The notes below the pieces were generated by a model. The model did not search any database and was not told the DNA's origin. It worked only from the letters and a program-made list of their open reading frames with translations. From positions 37,215 through 101,214 of the forward strand of contig CALSPN010000004.1 of the NCBI GenBank assembly GCA_943788245.1: a DNA stretch of 64,000 bases, given 5' to 3'. Shown in pieces: positions 1 through 9,351 of the stretch (the stretch's first letter is position 1; each line of letters starts with the position of its first letter). The DNA is from an uncultured Verrucomicrobiae bacterium (GTDB taxonomy: Bacteria > Verrucomicrobiota > Verrucomicrobiia > Limisphaerales > AAA164-E04). The position numbers and the translations under genes are program-made.

Positions 1-73
1 TCCGCAGAGGTAAACCAGGGACTAGGGAGAGTATTCAAAACGAATTCGAAAATTGGATCCAACACTGAACATA

Positions 74-1820
74 CTAAACATCATCAGTATATTCCTTGGT
101 GATCGCAACCTCCCTTCGCAGGAGATCGTGGAGAGTGACGATACCAATGAGGCGCTTGGCCCCGGGGTCCACCAGGCCCACCAGGCCTGTGGCGGATTCA
201 ATGAGTGAGTATTGCAATTCGCGAATACTTTGTGAGGGAGCGCATATGATCAGAGGCGTGAGCTCAGGTTCACGTTGCTCATCCAATGCTTCTTTGGCCT
301 CTTCGCGGGTGATGACTCCTTTGATCTCCTTGTTCACAACTACCGGAAAACGCAGGTAAGGGTGAGCTTCCAATGCCTCCGACAAAACCTCAGGTGAGAG
401 ATCCTTGATGATCACAGGCGAAAAATTGGCAATAGCCGAAACCGGCAACTGCTGCCAGCTTTTCAGGTCACGTGGAGGAATCACGTGTTCTAATTGATGC
501 CCATCTTGCTCAAGAAGCTCTTCATAAAAGTTGCATTTACAAAATTTACGACTTACTGCGCTACTTATCAACGCCCCAAGCATCAAAGCAGGAACCAGAT
601 AAAACTCATTGGTCATTTCAAAAACAATCAGGATACCAGTGACCGGTGCCCTGACAACCGCTCCCAGACATGAGCTCATTCCTACCACAGCCAGGGTAAT
701 CTGAGCTTCTGGGGTGAGATCAACAAACAGACCAAATAAACCTGAGAGGAGCACGCCAGTCATCCCCCCCAGAAATAAAGTTGGGGAAAAGATGCCACCA
801 CAACCTCCCATCCCATAGCAGGCGACCGTGGCTATCAATTTACCAATGAGCAATAAACCCGCAACCTTCCAGCTGAACGAGCTCGTTAATGCAGCATTCA
901 AATCTTCGTAACCAACCCCAAAGACACCCAGGTGACCTTGTCCCGTTTCAGCTTTGGTAAACAGGAAAATCCAAACCGCAATACCCCAGGCAATGAAGGC
1001 ACCCATAGCTGGCCGTATCCAGACGGGAATCCGATTCATTTTCCTGGTTGTCGCCCTCAGGCCAATGCTGGTCTTCTGAAACAACACACCGACCAATGCA
1101 GCGGCGGCAGCAACCACGGGAGTTAGCAGATAAATGAGCCAATCCGGCGATCCAACCGCTGATATTTCCAGAGCAGGATTTTTTTCAGAAAGCGCGTGCA
1201 CAGCAAAGGCTCCCAGAACCGAAGCCAGAAGCACACTGCCAAGAAACCTGCTGTTGAGGTCCTGCACGATTTCTTCGAGTACAAATGTAATGGCAGCCAG
1301 AGGAGTGTTGAAAGCAGCAGCCAATCCCGCGGCAGCGCCGGAAGATGCCGCATGCCTGCGGTTCTGCTTGGGCTCTCCAAGTAATCCTGCCAAGTTGGAG
1401 GCTACTCCGCTTGCCAGTTGAACGCTGGGCCCCTCGCGCCCAAGACTACATCCTCCGCCAATGCTCAAAATACCCGCTATAAACTTGACCCAAAGTTACC
1501 TTCCATGGGACGTGGCCAAAATCACTCCAGAAAGCCAGCTTAAGCTGTGGAATTCCACTCCCGGCTGCATCCTTGCAATAATTCGACAGTAAGAGGCCAA
1601 CGATGAGAGAGGAACCAATGATGGTACAGAAACTGCCTATTAAAAAGGTTCGGGTGGAAAAGGTTGAGAAATGCTCAATCGTATGCCCAAAGACAAACTG
1701 AATTGACTTGTGGAAAGCAACCGCAGCGATGCCAGCTGTGATCCCATAGAGACAAGTCAACACGATGGATCGTGTTTTCTTTGGCAGCTTTCGCAGATAG
1801 CGCGCGAGTGTTTCCGTCAT
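74..1820 (-). CDS. ClC-family chloride channel/antiporter with CBS pair (one frameshift)
   Basis: Integral membrane ClC transporter that would exchange chloride for protons or conduct chloride. The N-terminal piece (from the ATG at 1820) carries the selectivity motif GSGIP. The following frame carries GREGPSVQ, whose Glu is the gating glutamate, FVLEE, which aligns with the internal proton glutamate of E. coli ClC, and GGIFSPTLFLGG. With both glutamates present, an antiporter is more likely than a channel. Two CBS-like domains fill the last ~120 residues. The two reading frames join at the C-run 1489-1491, where one base is extra. Removing it restores V-T-L-V-K-F-I-A-G-I-L-S and gives a 581-residue protein, normal for ClC plus CBS. 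It lies downstream of hisS on the same strand with a ~117-base gap. The family assignment is firm; the ion specificity is inferred. Confidence 0.9.
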
Positions 1821-1937
1821 TTCAGGCTCCCCATCATGACTAATCTTCCTGAGGATATCAAGACTGTGCGGTGCAGAAACTGCAAATCCTTCATTGATGG
1901 CTGATACCGCAGTTGTAACACAAGAAAGAGACCCGCT

Positions 1938-3200
1938 TCACTCCTTGGATTGGGGGATGATTAGCTCAATCGCTGCATCCATCGTCAGTTGCTGGGTTTC
2001 TCTGAATTTCAGATCCTTCAGTTCCAGCATACCTCCCCCAAGCAAGGTGATGGTGTATCGAGCTCCAAGTTCAAGAGCATTTTTGAATTGTTTGTTACCA
2101 CCACTCGCCGTCATGGGCCACTCGACAGCAATGCCATTATCGCGCATTGTCTGAATGTGTGGAATGGACTCAAGGCGCAGATCTTCGTTCAATATTTGGA
2201 AATAGACATCAACCGCAGGATTCGGTTTTGGAAAGAGCCCTTTGTCTCTCAACATATCCGCCAGAACAACATCTCCCATTCCAAAACCAAGCGAGGGCAG
2301 ATCAGTTTTGTTTCCTGAGATGAGCTTGATGAGGTGATCATAACGACCTCCACCCGCAATAGCACGAAACTGCCCCTTGCGATCAAAGGCCTCGAACACG
2401 ACCCCGGTGTAGTAGGCCAGACCGCGAATCACTCCATAGTCTATTTTCACGTAATCACCCAGGCCACGAGCTTCTAGCTGTTGAAGGATTATTTGCAAGT
2501 CCTCTGTTGGCTGAGCCTTCTGAATGAATGCAGTCACTTCGTCGTAGGAAATACCTATTTGCCCTAACTTTTCAGCACTGATTTCTGGTGTCTCACGTTC
2601 CAATTTGTCGACTATTTGATAAAAAGAATAGGATTTCTCTGGCTCGTCACAACGCGCTTCAAAAAAGCTTTGCCATGCATCTCGGCTACTCAGTCGAATG
2701 ACGAAATCTTCATGATCCATCCCAAACGCTCGAAGAACATCAATGACAAGAGCAATCAACTCAGCATCTGCGGCTTTGTTAGCATCTCCGATGATGTCTG
2801 CATTTAATTGGAAGTGCTCACGCAAACGGCCTTTCTGCTGTCGTTCGTAACGGAATAGCTGGGGCACGGAAAACCACTTCATGGGTTTTTTGTAATTGCG
2901 CTGATGGCATGACACCATGCGCGCAAGGGTAGGAGTCATTTCAGGGCGCATAGCAATCTCCCTGTCCCCTTTGTCTGTGAAATGATAAAGCTGATGAACA
3001 ATTTCATCACCACTCTTGGCCTTGTAAAGTTCAAGTGATTCGAGTGGTGGACCGTCATACTCACGAAATCCATACCTCCGAGCAACCTGTCTCCAGATCT
3101 CGAAAATATACTGACGTTCCGCCATCCTTCCTAAATCTGGATTCGGAACTGGATCTGGAAAAAAATCCCTGAATCCGGGCAAGCGTTCGATTTGCTTCAT
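1938..3200 (-). CDS. hisS: Histidyl-tRNA synthetase
   Basis: Cytoplasmic class II aminoacyl-tRNA synthetase charging tRNA-His. Visible signatures are the motif 2 region (RYERQQKGRLREHFQLNADI), the histidine-binding LAYYTG segment, and the GGGRYDHLI/GFGMGD motif 3 region. A ~90-residue anticodon-binding domain follows. The open frame extends upstream to 3287, but the extra 29 residues are not family-like. I chose the ATG at 3200 (MKQIERLPGFRDFFP), which gives 420 residues, the usual size; no strong Shine-Dalgarno precedes it. The frame is intact over 1.26 kb. It is about 110 bases downstream of the HU-like gene. Confidence 0.95.
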   Translation of the reverse strand: MKQIERLPGFRDFFPDPVPNPDLGRMAERQYIFEIWRQVARRYGFREYDGPPLESLELYKAKSGDEIVHQLYHFTDKGDREIAMRPEMTPTLARMVSCHQRNYKKPMKWFSVPQLFRYERQQKGRLREHFQLNADIIGDANKAADAELIALVIDVLRAFGMDHEDFVIRLSSRDAWQSFFEARCDEPEKSYSFYQIVDKLERETPEISAEKLGQIGISYDEVTAFIQKAQPTEDLQIILQQLEARGLGDYVKIDYGVIRGLAYYTGVVFEAFDRKGQFRAIAGGGRYDHLIKLISGNKTDLPSLGFGMGDVVLADMLRDKGLFPKPNPAVDVYFQILNEDLRLESIPHIQTMRDNGIAVEWPMTASGGNKQFKNALELGARYTITLLGGGMLELKDLKFRETQQLTMDAAIELIIPQSKE

Positions 3201-3312
3201 CGGGTAAAAAAGATCCGCTTGCAATGCTGAATCTTGGGGGAACCAGCAAGCAAGCGGATCGTAGAATTTATGGGGGGTGATTACCAACCTGAAAACCAGG
3301 CTGTAAGTTGCT

Positions 3313-3606
3313 TTAAGCAGATGGTGTAAGCTGTATCACCGATTCTTTCATCTCTTTGCCAGGCTTGAACTTGACCACGGCACGAGGGGGGATACGCACG
3401 TCTTTTTCAGGTTTATTGGGATTGCGGCCAACCCGTGCTTTACGGACTTTTACTTCGAATACGCCGAAGTTTCGCAGTTCTACGGTTTCACCTTTCGCGA
3501 CGGCCTCTGAAATATAATCCAGAGTCCGTTGGACGACGGCAAGGACATCCTGTTGGATAAGTCCTGTTTCATTACTTATTCGGACAACTAGGTCGCGTTT
3601 TGTCAT
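3313..3606 (-). CDS. HU/IHF-family DNA-binding protein
   Basis: Small nucleoid-associated protein of 97 residues. The ATG at 3606 (MTKRDLVVRISNETG) matches the standard HU/IHF N-terminus; the longer frame to 3672 adds a non-homologous leader. The fold signatures are all present: an N-terminal helical dimerisation region, V-E-L-R-N-F-G-V-F before the arm, the minor-groove-inserting arm GRNPNKP with its conserved Pro, and V-V-K-F-K-P-G-K at the C-terminus. The body fits IHF slightly better than HU, but the subtype cannot be fixed. A purine-rich AAGAG sits about 10 bases upstream of the start. The palindrome at 3713-3728, containing TATAAT, lies in the leader. Confidence 0.93.
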   Translation of the reverse strand: MTKRDLVVRISNETGLIQQDVLAVVQRTLDYISEAVAKGETVELRNFGVFEVKVRKARVGRNPNKPEKDVRIPPRAVVKFKPGKEMKESVIQLTPSA

Positions 3607-3712
3607 ATGTATGCTCTTGGTTGCTTGGTTGGGTTGCGTGCAGATTAACCTGCGTATACACGTTAAAACCAAGAAGTTGCATGGTCAAGGTGGTAAATTT
3701 AATAATTTTTGT

Positions 3713-3728
3713 GGGTATAATTATACCC
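3713..3728. repeat. 16-bp perfect palindrome containing TATAAT
   Basis: GGGTATAATTATACCC reads the same on both strands and includes a -10-like TATAAT on each. It sits between the NIL gene stop (3731) and the HU-like start (3606). It could be the -10 region of an HU promoter, an operator, or a weak hairpin ending the upstream operon. No good -35 box lies 17 bases upstream on the minus strand, and no T-run follows the hairpin on that strand. Its role is therefore open. Confidence 0.5.
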
Positions 3729-3730
3729 TT

Positions 3731-4072
3731 TTAACTTTCTATCACGTTGATTTCCACCGGTTCTACACTAATACCTAGTTTACTCATCCACTTGATGGCT
3801 GCTTTTACCTGTTCACGAGCACCAGTCAATTCAAGGCAAACAATGCCAATTTCTTCCGTCACGCTGGCCTGCCTCACATTCGGCACTACTTTGAACTTGT
3901 GGCCCAGTTCATGAATGATGGGACGCGTGATGAACCTTGGAGGATACATCAACCACAGCCGTGACTGCTCCTCCTGGCCTTTCCTTCCCTTGAGGGCTGT
4001 CTTTTTTTTAGCGTTGCTTGAAGCTTTCTTTTTAGACTTTGCCGCGGTTTTTGCTTTTTTGGGAATTGGCAT
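3731..4072 (-). CDS. NIL-domain protein with Lys-rich N-terminal tail
   Basis: 113-residue soluble protein. Residues 1-33 are Lys/Ala rich (KKAKTAAKSKKKASSNAKKK) and probably disordered. Residues ~39-110 match the NIL domain, the ferredoxin-like fold found at the C-terminus of the methionine importer ATPase MetN, with the typical L-E-L-T-G and W-M-S-K-L-G-I-S-V-E-P segments. NIL domains are associated with methionine and homocysteine metabolism. The gene starts 17 bases after the MoaD/ThiS-like gene and is last in the riboswitch-controlled cluster. It may sense methionine or take part in sulfur transfer; this is inferred from context only. Confidence 0.8.
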   Translation of the reverse strand: MPIPKKAKTAAKSKKKASSNAKKKTALKGRKGQEEQSRLWLMYPPRFITRPIIHELGHKFKVVPNVRQASVTEEIGIVCLELTGAREQVKAAIKWMSKLGISVEPVEINVIES

Positions 4073-4089
4073 AAGAGATCTCTGTTGAT

Positions 4090-4365
4090 TTACCCTCCCG
4101 CAATAGCAGGAATGATACTGATTTCATCGTTGTCCTTGAGGGGTGTGTCCTTATTTTGAAGAAAACGAATATCTTCTTCATTAACGTAGACATTGACGAA
4201 ACGGCGAATTTCACCCGATTCGTCGACGAGGCGCTCCTGGATACCGGGGTAACGTGCCTGGAGCTCTGCAATGGCTTCTCCAACCGTTGCGGCGGATATC
4301 TCAACCAATTCTTCATTGTTGGTGAGTTTCCGCAAAGGAGTGGGTATTCTAACTTTGGTTGACAT
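4090..4365 (-). CDS. ThiS/MoaD-like ubiquitin-fold sulfur carrier
   Basis: 91 residues with the beta-grasp pattern of MoaD/ThiS proteins: TPLRKLTNN, VGEAIAELQARYPG, a FVNVYVNEEDIR strand, DNDEISIIPAIAGG. The C-terminal Gly-Gly is exactly terminal, as needed for adenylation and thiocarboxylate formation by an E1-like enzyme. It lies 43 bases after the threonine-synthase-like gene and 17 before the NIL gene. CysO, the partner of the PLP enzyme CysM in Mycobacterium, is a precedent for a carrier that feeds sulfur to a PLP enzyme. No MoeB/HesA activator or JAMM protease is in the window. A role in molybdopterin synthesis is possible but unsupported by the neighbours. Confidence 0.9.
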   Translation of the reverse strand: MSTKVRIPTPLRKLTNNEELVEISAATVGEAIAELQARYPGIQERLVDESGEIRRFVNVYVNEEDIRFLQNKDTPLKDNDEISIIPAIAGG

Positions 4366-4408
4366 AGTTTTGTAGTGTTTTTCAGCGTAATGAAACTTTA
4401 GATCTTTC

Positions 4409-5649
4409 TCAATTACTGAGCAGCGCTTCGAATTCTCGGAGGCTGGGTCGAATTTCTTTTGCTCGACCTACATGGTCAGCAACTGCGTCCAGGGTCTTCA
4501 AACCATTGCCAGTGATACAAAGAACGGCAGAATCATCTTTGGGAATTTGACCGTTGGCAATGAGTTTTTTGGCAACACCCACGGTGACACCACCCGCAGT
4601 TTCCGCGAAAATACCCTCGCATTCCGCAAGGAGGCGAATGCCTTCTCGAATCTCATCGTCGGTTACATCGTCTCCATGACCTGCTGTTTCCCGCATGACC
4701 TTCAAAGCATAGAAACCGTCCGCAGGTGTACCGATAGCCAGCGATTTCGCAATCGTGTCAGGTTTAACAGGCTTGAAGAAATCCAGAGATGATTTGTGAG
4801 CAGCCGTGATAGGGGAACACCCTGTCGCTTGAGCTCCATGAATGTGGTATTTGGAGTCATCGACAATCCCCAGCTTGGAGAATTCCTGGTAACTTTTGTG
4901 AATCTTGGTCAGAAGCGAACCAGAGGCCATGCAGACAATTGTGTGCTTGGGGATTTCCCATCCTAATTGCTCCATGATTTCAAATCCCATGCTTTTCGAC
5001 CCCCTCGGCATAATAGGGCCTCATGTTGACATTAACGAAGGCCCAACTGTATTTTGCCGGCAATTTCCGCACATAGACGATTGACTTCATCATAATGACC
5101 TTTGATGCTGATGACTTCTGGTCCATAGACGAGCGAGTTGACAATCTTTCCTTGCTCGAGATCAGCAGGAATAAAAACGAAGGCCCGAAGACCGGCTGAG
5201 GCCGCATTGGCAGCCACAGAGTTGGCTAGATTACCGGTTGAAGCACAAGCAACGGTATCAAAGCCAAGTTCTTTCGACCGACTCAAAGCAACACTGACAA
5301 CGCGGTCCTTGAAGGATAAGGTCGGGTAGTTGACAGTATCGTTCTTAATCCATAATTCGCGAATACCCAGGCGCTTAGCCAAGCGGTCAGCCTTGACAAG
5401 TGGAGTGTAGCCAACTTGAAGTCCAACTGTGGGTTCTTTTGCCACTGGGAGGAGCTCACGATAGCGCCACATGCTGTTGGAACGTCGACTGATGACTTCG
5501 CGATTCAAACTATTGCGAATCAAGTCGTAATCATACGCCACTTCCAATGGGCCAAAATCAAATTCACAGACATGATTGGCTGTCAAGGGATACTCCCTAC
5601 CACACTCTCGGCACTTAAGTGCCTTCATATAACCATTTTCTTCACTCAT
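4409..5649 (-). CDS. thrC: Threonine-synthase-like PLP enzyme (two frameshifts)
   Basis: Fold-type II PLP enzyme. Seen are an N-terminal zinc-ribbon-like start (LKCRECGREYPL), the PLP-lysine motif L-S-F-K-D-R, the phosphate loop A-S-T-G-N-L-A-N-S, R-P-Y-Y-A-E-G-S-K, and a C-terminal E-T-A-G-G-V-T. Canonical members turn O-phosphohomoserine into threonine. Two extra bases break it: an A in the run 5052-5055 and a G in the run 5000-5004. Repaired it is 412 residues. The longer frame to 5760 overlaps the riboswitch leader, so I prefer the ATG at 5649, or possibly 5628. The SAM riboswitch, carrier protein and NIL protein suggest it may instead make homocysteine by sulfur replacement of the phosphate. 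The family is certain; the reaction is not. Confidence 0.88.
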
Positions 5650-5717
5650 AAGTCCTAAAAGTTGTTTGAAAACGAGTTGGGGTGCGGGGAAGAAGGTAGA
5701 AGAATCATGCCGCATCT

Positions 5718-5743
5718 GAGCCATTTCGGGCGTCAAATGGCTC
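5718..5743 (-). promoter_or_regulatory. Leader hairpin between riboswitch and thrC-like start
   Basis: A perfect 9-bp stem (GAGCCATTT paired with AAATGGCTC, 8-base loop) lies about 20 bases downstream of the riboswitch aptamer. No U-run follows, so it is not a classical intrinsic terminator. It is probably part of the expression platform or a transcript-stabilising element. Confidence 0.55.
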
Positions 5744-5763
5744 CACTTGGAGGGAGGCAATCA

Positions 5764-5896
5764 ACATCTCATCTTTCCCAAACCTTAACAGGTTTAAGCT
5801 GGAATTGGCACCTTGACATCGAGCAAATTGAGGTATTGTTCAATCGGTTGCCGTGGTTTCCTAGGGCCAGTTCCCTCAACCACTCTGAATGAGACC
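5764..5896 (-). promoter_or_regulatory. SAM-I (S-box) type riboswitch
   Basis: Minus-strand leader RNA of the thrC-like/MoaD/NIL cluster. It contains the conserved core in order: CAGAG, GAGGGAACTGGCCC, GGAAACC, CGGCAACC, then GGTGCCAATTCC and a closing GATGAGA. The ends TCTCAT (near 5893) and ATGAGA (near 5767) pair as P1. The GAGGGA...GGCCC, GAAACC and GGCAACC blocks and the GTGCCAATTCC strand are the SAM-binding and kink-turn elements of the S-box class. High SAM should reduce expression of the downstream genes. The aptamer is very confident; the switching mechanism is not visible. Confidence 0.94.
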
Positions 5897-6011
5897 GTCT
5901 TATCAACGGATCGGGATACAATGATAACTAGTCTTATTTATGTCAACTCGTTTTGTAAACAATCTTGGCTTTTTGGACAAAGCAAAGCAGGATTTGATTA
6001 CTCGCTGAATT

Positions 6012-7022
6012 ATGAGCACCTACCAGATCAAAACCCAAGTTGTTGGCAGTTACCCCGTGCCCCTCGTGGTTAAGGGCCTACCCCCACTACACCAAATTTA
6101 CATGATGCCATGTTAGCGGTGGTGAAGACCCAGGAGCTGGCCGGTATCGATATCATTTCTGATGGTGAATTATCTCGATTTGACGTCAATCACCCAGAGG
6201 ACAAATGGCATGATTGAATATTTCATCAGGCCTATGGGGAGGCATGAGTGACCAGGTAAGCCGCGAAGACTGGCAACAATATCAACAAGCAACTGGCATG
6301 CAATTTCGTTCCAAGCCTCCGGGTATGGTCACCAGCTCCATCCATGAGGGCACTTTAAACCTTCCTCAAGCTTGGAAATCCATCAAATCATTAAGTGCCT
6401 CCTCGATGATGTTCACGTTAACTTCACCTTACATGTTAGCCAAAACACTCCATGATCGTCATTATGGTGACATCAAGACACTGACGAATGCAATCGCTCG
6501 GGTGTTGGCTAATCAAGTTGCTGGCATAGACGCCCCCATGGTTCAGATCGATGAAGCAAATTTACCCGGCAATGTAGAGGATGCGAGTTGGGCACACGAA
6601 CCCATTAATCTGGTTTTGAATGCTATTCAAGGTGAGAGGGCATTGCATCTTTGCTTTGGGAATTACGGAGGTCAATCTATTCAAAAAGGGTTTTTGGGCA
6701 CATCTGATCAAGTTTTTTCAATCAGCTTGATGTCAATCATCTTGTGTTGGAATTTGCGCGCAGGGGATACGATGAACTGGAGGCTTTCAATGATCTCAGG
6801 CCAGATATCAAACTTGGGATTGGGGTCGTGGACATCAAAGACAATGAAGTTGAAAGTCAGGATCTGATTGCAAAACGAGTGGATCACGCGACAAGGATAC
6901 TTGGTCCTGAACGTATCGGGTGGATCCATCCTGATTGCGGGTTTTGGATGCTTCCCCGAACCGTGGCAGATGAAAAAATGAAGCGTCTTGTTCTTGGAAG
7001 AAACCTTGTCGAAGACAAGTAG
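6012..7022 (+). CDS. Short MetE-like (cobalamin-independent methionine synthase family) protein, six indels
   Basis: TIM-barrel zinc enzyme of the methionine synthase II family, about 334 residues after repair. It begins MSTYQIKTQVVGSYPVP. Six extra bases break it: 6060-6063 (C), 6081-6085 (C), 6199-6200 (G), 6236-6239 (G), 6691-6695 (T) and 6713-6718 (T). Removing them gives a continuous family-like protein. The zinc ligands are present: H-x-C in ALHLCFGN, a Glu in LVLEF, and Cys in HPDCGF. It is divergent from the SAM-riboswitch cluster, which fits homocysteine methylation. Short MetE relatives also include epoxyalkane:CoM transferase, so the substrate is uncertain. The indel density is the highest in the window, so a decaying pseudogene cannot be excluded. 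Confidence 0.8.
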
Positions 7023-7063
7023 CGAACGCCGCCCATTACCACTTTCTTTCAGCTAACCATTTC

Positions 7064-8325
7064 ATGTCAAAAACCGAAGGTCATTCACACAAGATTCGAA
7101 GAAGCCATTTGCTTGTTTTACTGGCTGCATTCCTCGGATGGTTATTTGACGGATTTGAGATGGGACTCTTCCCCATAGTTGCCCGCCCTGCCCTAACGGA
7201 TATGTACACGGGCTCAGACAATGTGGACGCGTTTGTCGGTCAATGGATGGGGTGGATTACCCGCTGTATTTTTATTGGGAGCAGCTGCTGGTGGCTTTAT
7301 TTTCGGATGGTTCGGGGATCGTTTCGGCCGCGTCAAAGCAATGTCAGCCAGTATTCTAACCTATTCCATTTTTACGGGATTAGGATTTTTTGCCCAGGAG
7401 CCGTGGCACCTTGCATTATTCCGTTTTCTTGCAGCGCTTGGCATGGGAGGGGAATGGTCTCTGGGTGTTGCATTGGTTATGGAATGCTGGCCTGAACGAC
7501 TCAGACCGCTCATGGCCGGCATTATCGGGGCCGCTGCTAACTTCGGTTTTTTACTGATTGCAGCCGTTAGTAAAGCCAAAGAGGTCACAACGGATTCATG
7601 GCGATGGATGTGGCTGGTTGGGATCTTACCTGCATTGCTTGTCTTTTTCATTAGGCTCTTCGTACCTGAATCCGAGCGATGGAAAGCCTCGATCTCCAAG
7701 AACAAAAACAATCACCCACTCAAAGAAGTATTCTCCAAGAAACTGATTAAAAACACCTGTCTTGCTATTTGCTTTTCCTCTATTGCATTGATAGGGACAT
7801 GGGGATCGGTGCAATGGATTCCAGTGTGGGTTGATCAAATGGTTGGCGACACCCTGCCAACAGCAAAATCAGATGTGGGCATGTTGAGTGCAATGGGTGC
7901 GATTATCGGGTGCCTCGCCGGCCCTTTGATCGGAGGAGGTATTGGAAGGCGCCCAGCCTTTTTCATGCTCTGTTTATCCTCTTTGCTTGTTTGCGGGCGC
8001 TCTTTATCGCAGTGGAATAGAATATGGAGCGGCATTCAAATTCCTTGTTTTTTTGACAGGAATGACGACTGCCGCATTTTATGGTTGGTTTCCGCTCTAT
8101 TTACCTGAATTATTTCCCACCCGATCCCGTGCTACAGGGCAAGGGGTAGGATATAATTCAGGAAGGATCTTTGCGGCTTTCGGAGCCATTGCAGGAGGGC
8201 AGCTCGTAGCTGCATTTGGTGGCGATTATGCACGGATGGGCAGTATGATTACATTGATTTATCTGGCAGGTATGCTGATGATCTGGGTGGCTCCAGAAAC
8301 CAAAGGCAGACCCTTGCCTGAGTGA
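7064..8325 (+). CDS. MFS transporter, SHS/AAHS-like (two frameshifts)
   Basis: Twelve-helix major facilitator, 419 residues after removing one extra base at 7260-7262 (C) and one at 7995-7997 (G). The N-terminus has LGWLFDGFEMGLF, the D-G-F-E pattern in helix 1 of sialate/aromatic-acid:H+ symporters. The loop 2-3 motif is GWFGDRFGRVKAM, followed by GMGGEWSLGVALVMECWPERLR in helices 4-5 and PELFPTRSRATGQG in the second half. It starts 41 bases after the MetE-like gene and is probably co-transcribed. The substrate is unknown; acidic sugars or carboxylates are typical of this branch. Confidence 0.85.
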
Positions 8326-8383
8326 ACCGACCGAGGAGTGTCCGTGCCGCTTTACATAACATTGACAATGAGCTTACAGGCAG

Positions 8384-9346
8384 ATGACTAGAGCTTTTTT
8401 AAACATAGCCATGAATGGATTCATGGAACTCATTCGCCAGCCCATTTATTTGGTAATCATGGTAAGCTCCAATGTATTCATGTTGTTTCTTGCCAGCCTT
8501 TATTATGCAGGCGCAGGGGAGGATACATCCATGGTCCAAGGAGGCATACTGGCTACGATATTTCTATCTGGAATTTTCACTGCAGTATTGGGGGCTTCTC
8601 TCTCTATCGGGGAGGAAATCGAATCTGGCACCGCTCTGACAGTGCTCTCGAAGCCAGTGGGGCGAGTAACTTTCATACTTGCTAAATTCGCGGCACTGGC
8701 ATCCTCACTTGTACTGCAATGCTTCACTGGATGCCTTGCCGCCTTGTTATCCTCAAGAATGGCATTTGATGTCTATGGGGCACCAGACTACCCAGCCATT
8801 GTCATTTACGGGGCAGGCATTGCGCTTGCCTGTATTATCGGGCTGTGCTTCAACTTTTTTGCCATGAAACCGTTTGTGGGCCCCACTGTCATCAGTATGT
8901 TTTTTTGTATGACTGTCGCCTTCATCACCGCGAACTACGTGGACCGGGATTGGAGCCCACAATCTTTTGGTAAAGATGTCGACTGGCGCATGATACAGGC
9001 TGTCTTGTTGCTTTTATTTGCCTTGTGCTCTCTGGCAGGTTTTGCCATTGCCTGCAGCGCACGTGTATCGCTCATACCCACACTGATTCTTTGCCTGGCT
9101 GTATTCTTGGGCGGTCTGGTCTCGGACCACTTCCTTGGCACGCGCGCAGAAGAAGGTATTTTCTGGGCAAAATGTCTATATGCAATCACTCCTAATTGGC
9201 AACTTTTCTGGATGAGTGACGCTCTAGCCAATGACAAATCCATACCACTGGCCTACGTCTTGAGATGCGGCCAATACGCCGTAGGAACTCTTGCAATCAG
9301 CCTTGGCATGGCTGTTCTTTTGTTTGAAGACCGTGAATTGAGTTAA
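8384..9346 (+). CDS. ABC-2-type transporter permease
   Basis: 320-residue inner-membrane protein with about six hydrophobic segments and the ABC-2 permease signature between helices 2 and 3 (SLSIGEEIESGTALTVLSKPVGR, where E-x-x-x-x-x-x-L-x-S-K-P is typical). It is followed five bases later by a second ABC-2-like permease and then by an overlapping unknown gene, forming a three-gene operon. No ABC ATPase gene is adjacent in the window, so the nucleotide-binding subunit must be encoded elsewhere. The substrate is unknown. Confidence 0.82.
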   Translation: MTRAFLNIAMNGFMELIRQPIYLVIMVSSNVFMLFLASLYYAGAGEDTSMVQGGILATIFLSGIFTAVLGASLSIGEEIESGTALTVLSKPVGRVTFILAKFAALASSLVLQCFTGCLAALLSSRMAFDVYGAPDYPAIVIYGAGIALACIIGLCFNFFAMKPFVGPTVISMFFCMTVAFITANYVDRDWSPQSFGKDVDWRMIQAVLLLLFALCSLAGFAIACSARVSLIPTLILCLAVFLGGLVSDHFLGTRAEEGIFWAKCLYAITPNWQLFWMSDALANDKSIPLAYVLRCGQYAVGTLAISLGMAVLLFEDRELS

Positions 9347-9351
9347 AAAGC

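Noticed and set aside
3713..3728. Intrinsic terminator for the NIL gene
   Set aside because: No T-run follows on the minus strand and the stem lacks a loop.
5650..5760. Extended N-terminus of the threonine-synthase-like protein to 5760
   Set aside because: It overlaps the riboswitch leader and hairpin and has no similarity to the family.
6214..6867. Independent TTG-started gene
   Set aside because: It is the middle piece of the indel-broken MetE-like gene; upstream in-frame sequence restores the family N-terminus.
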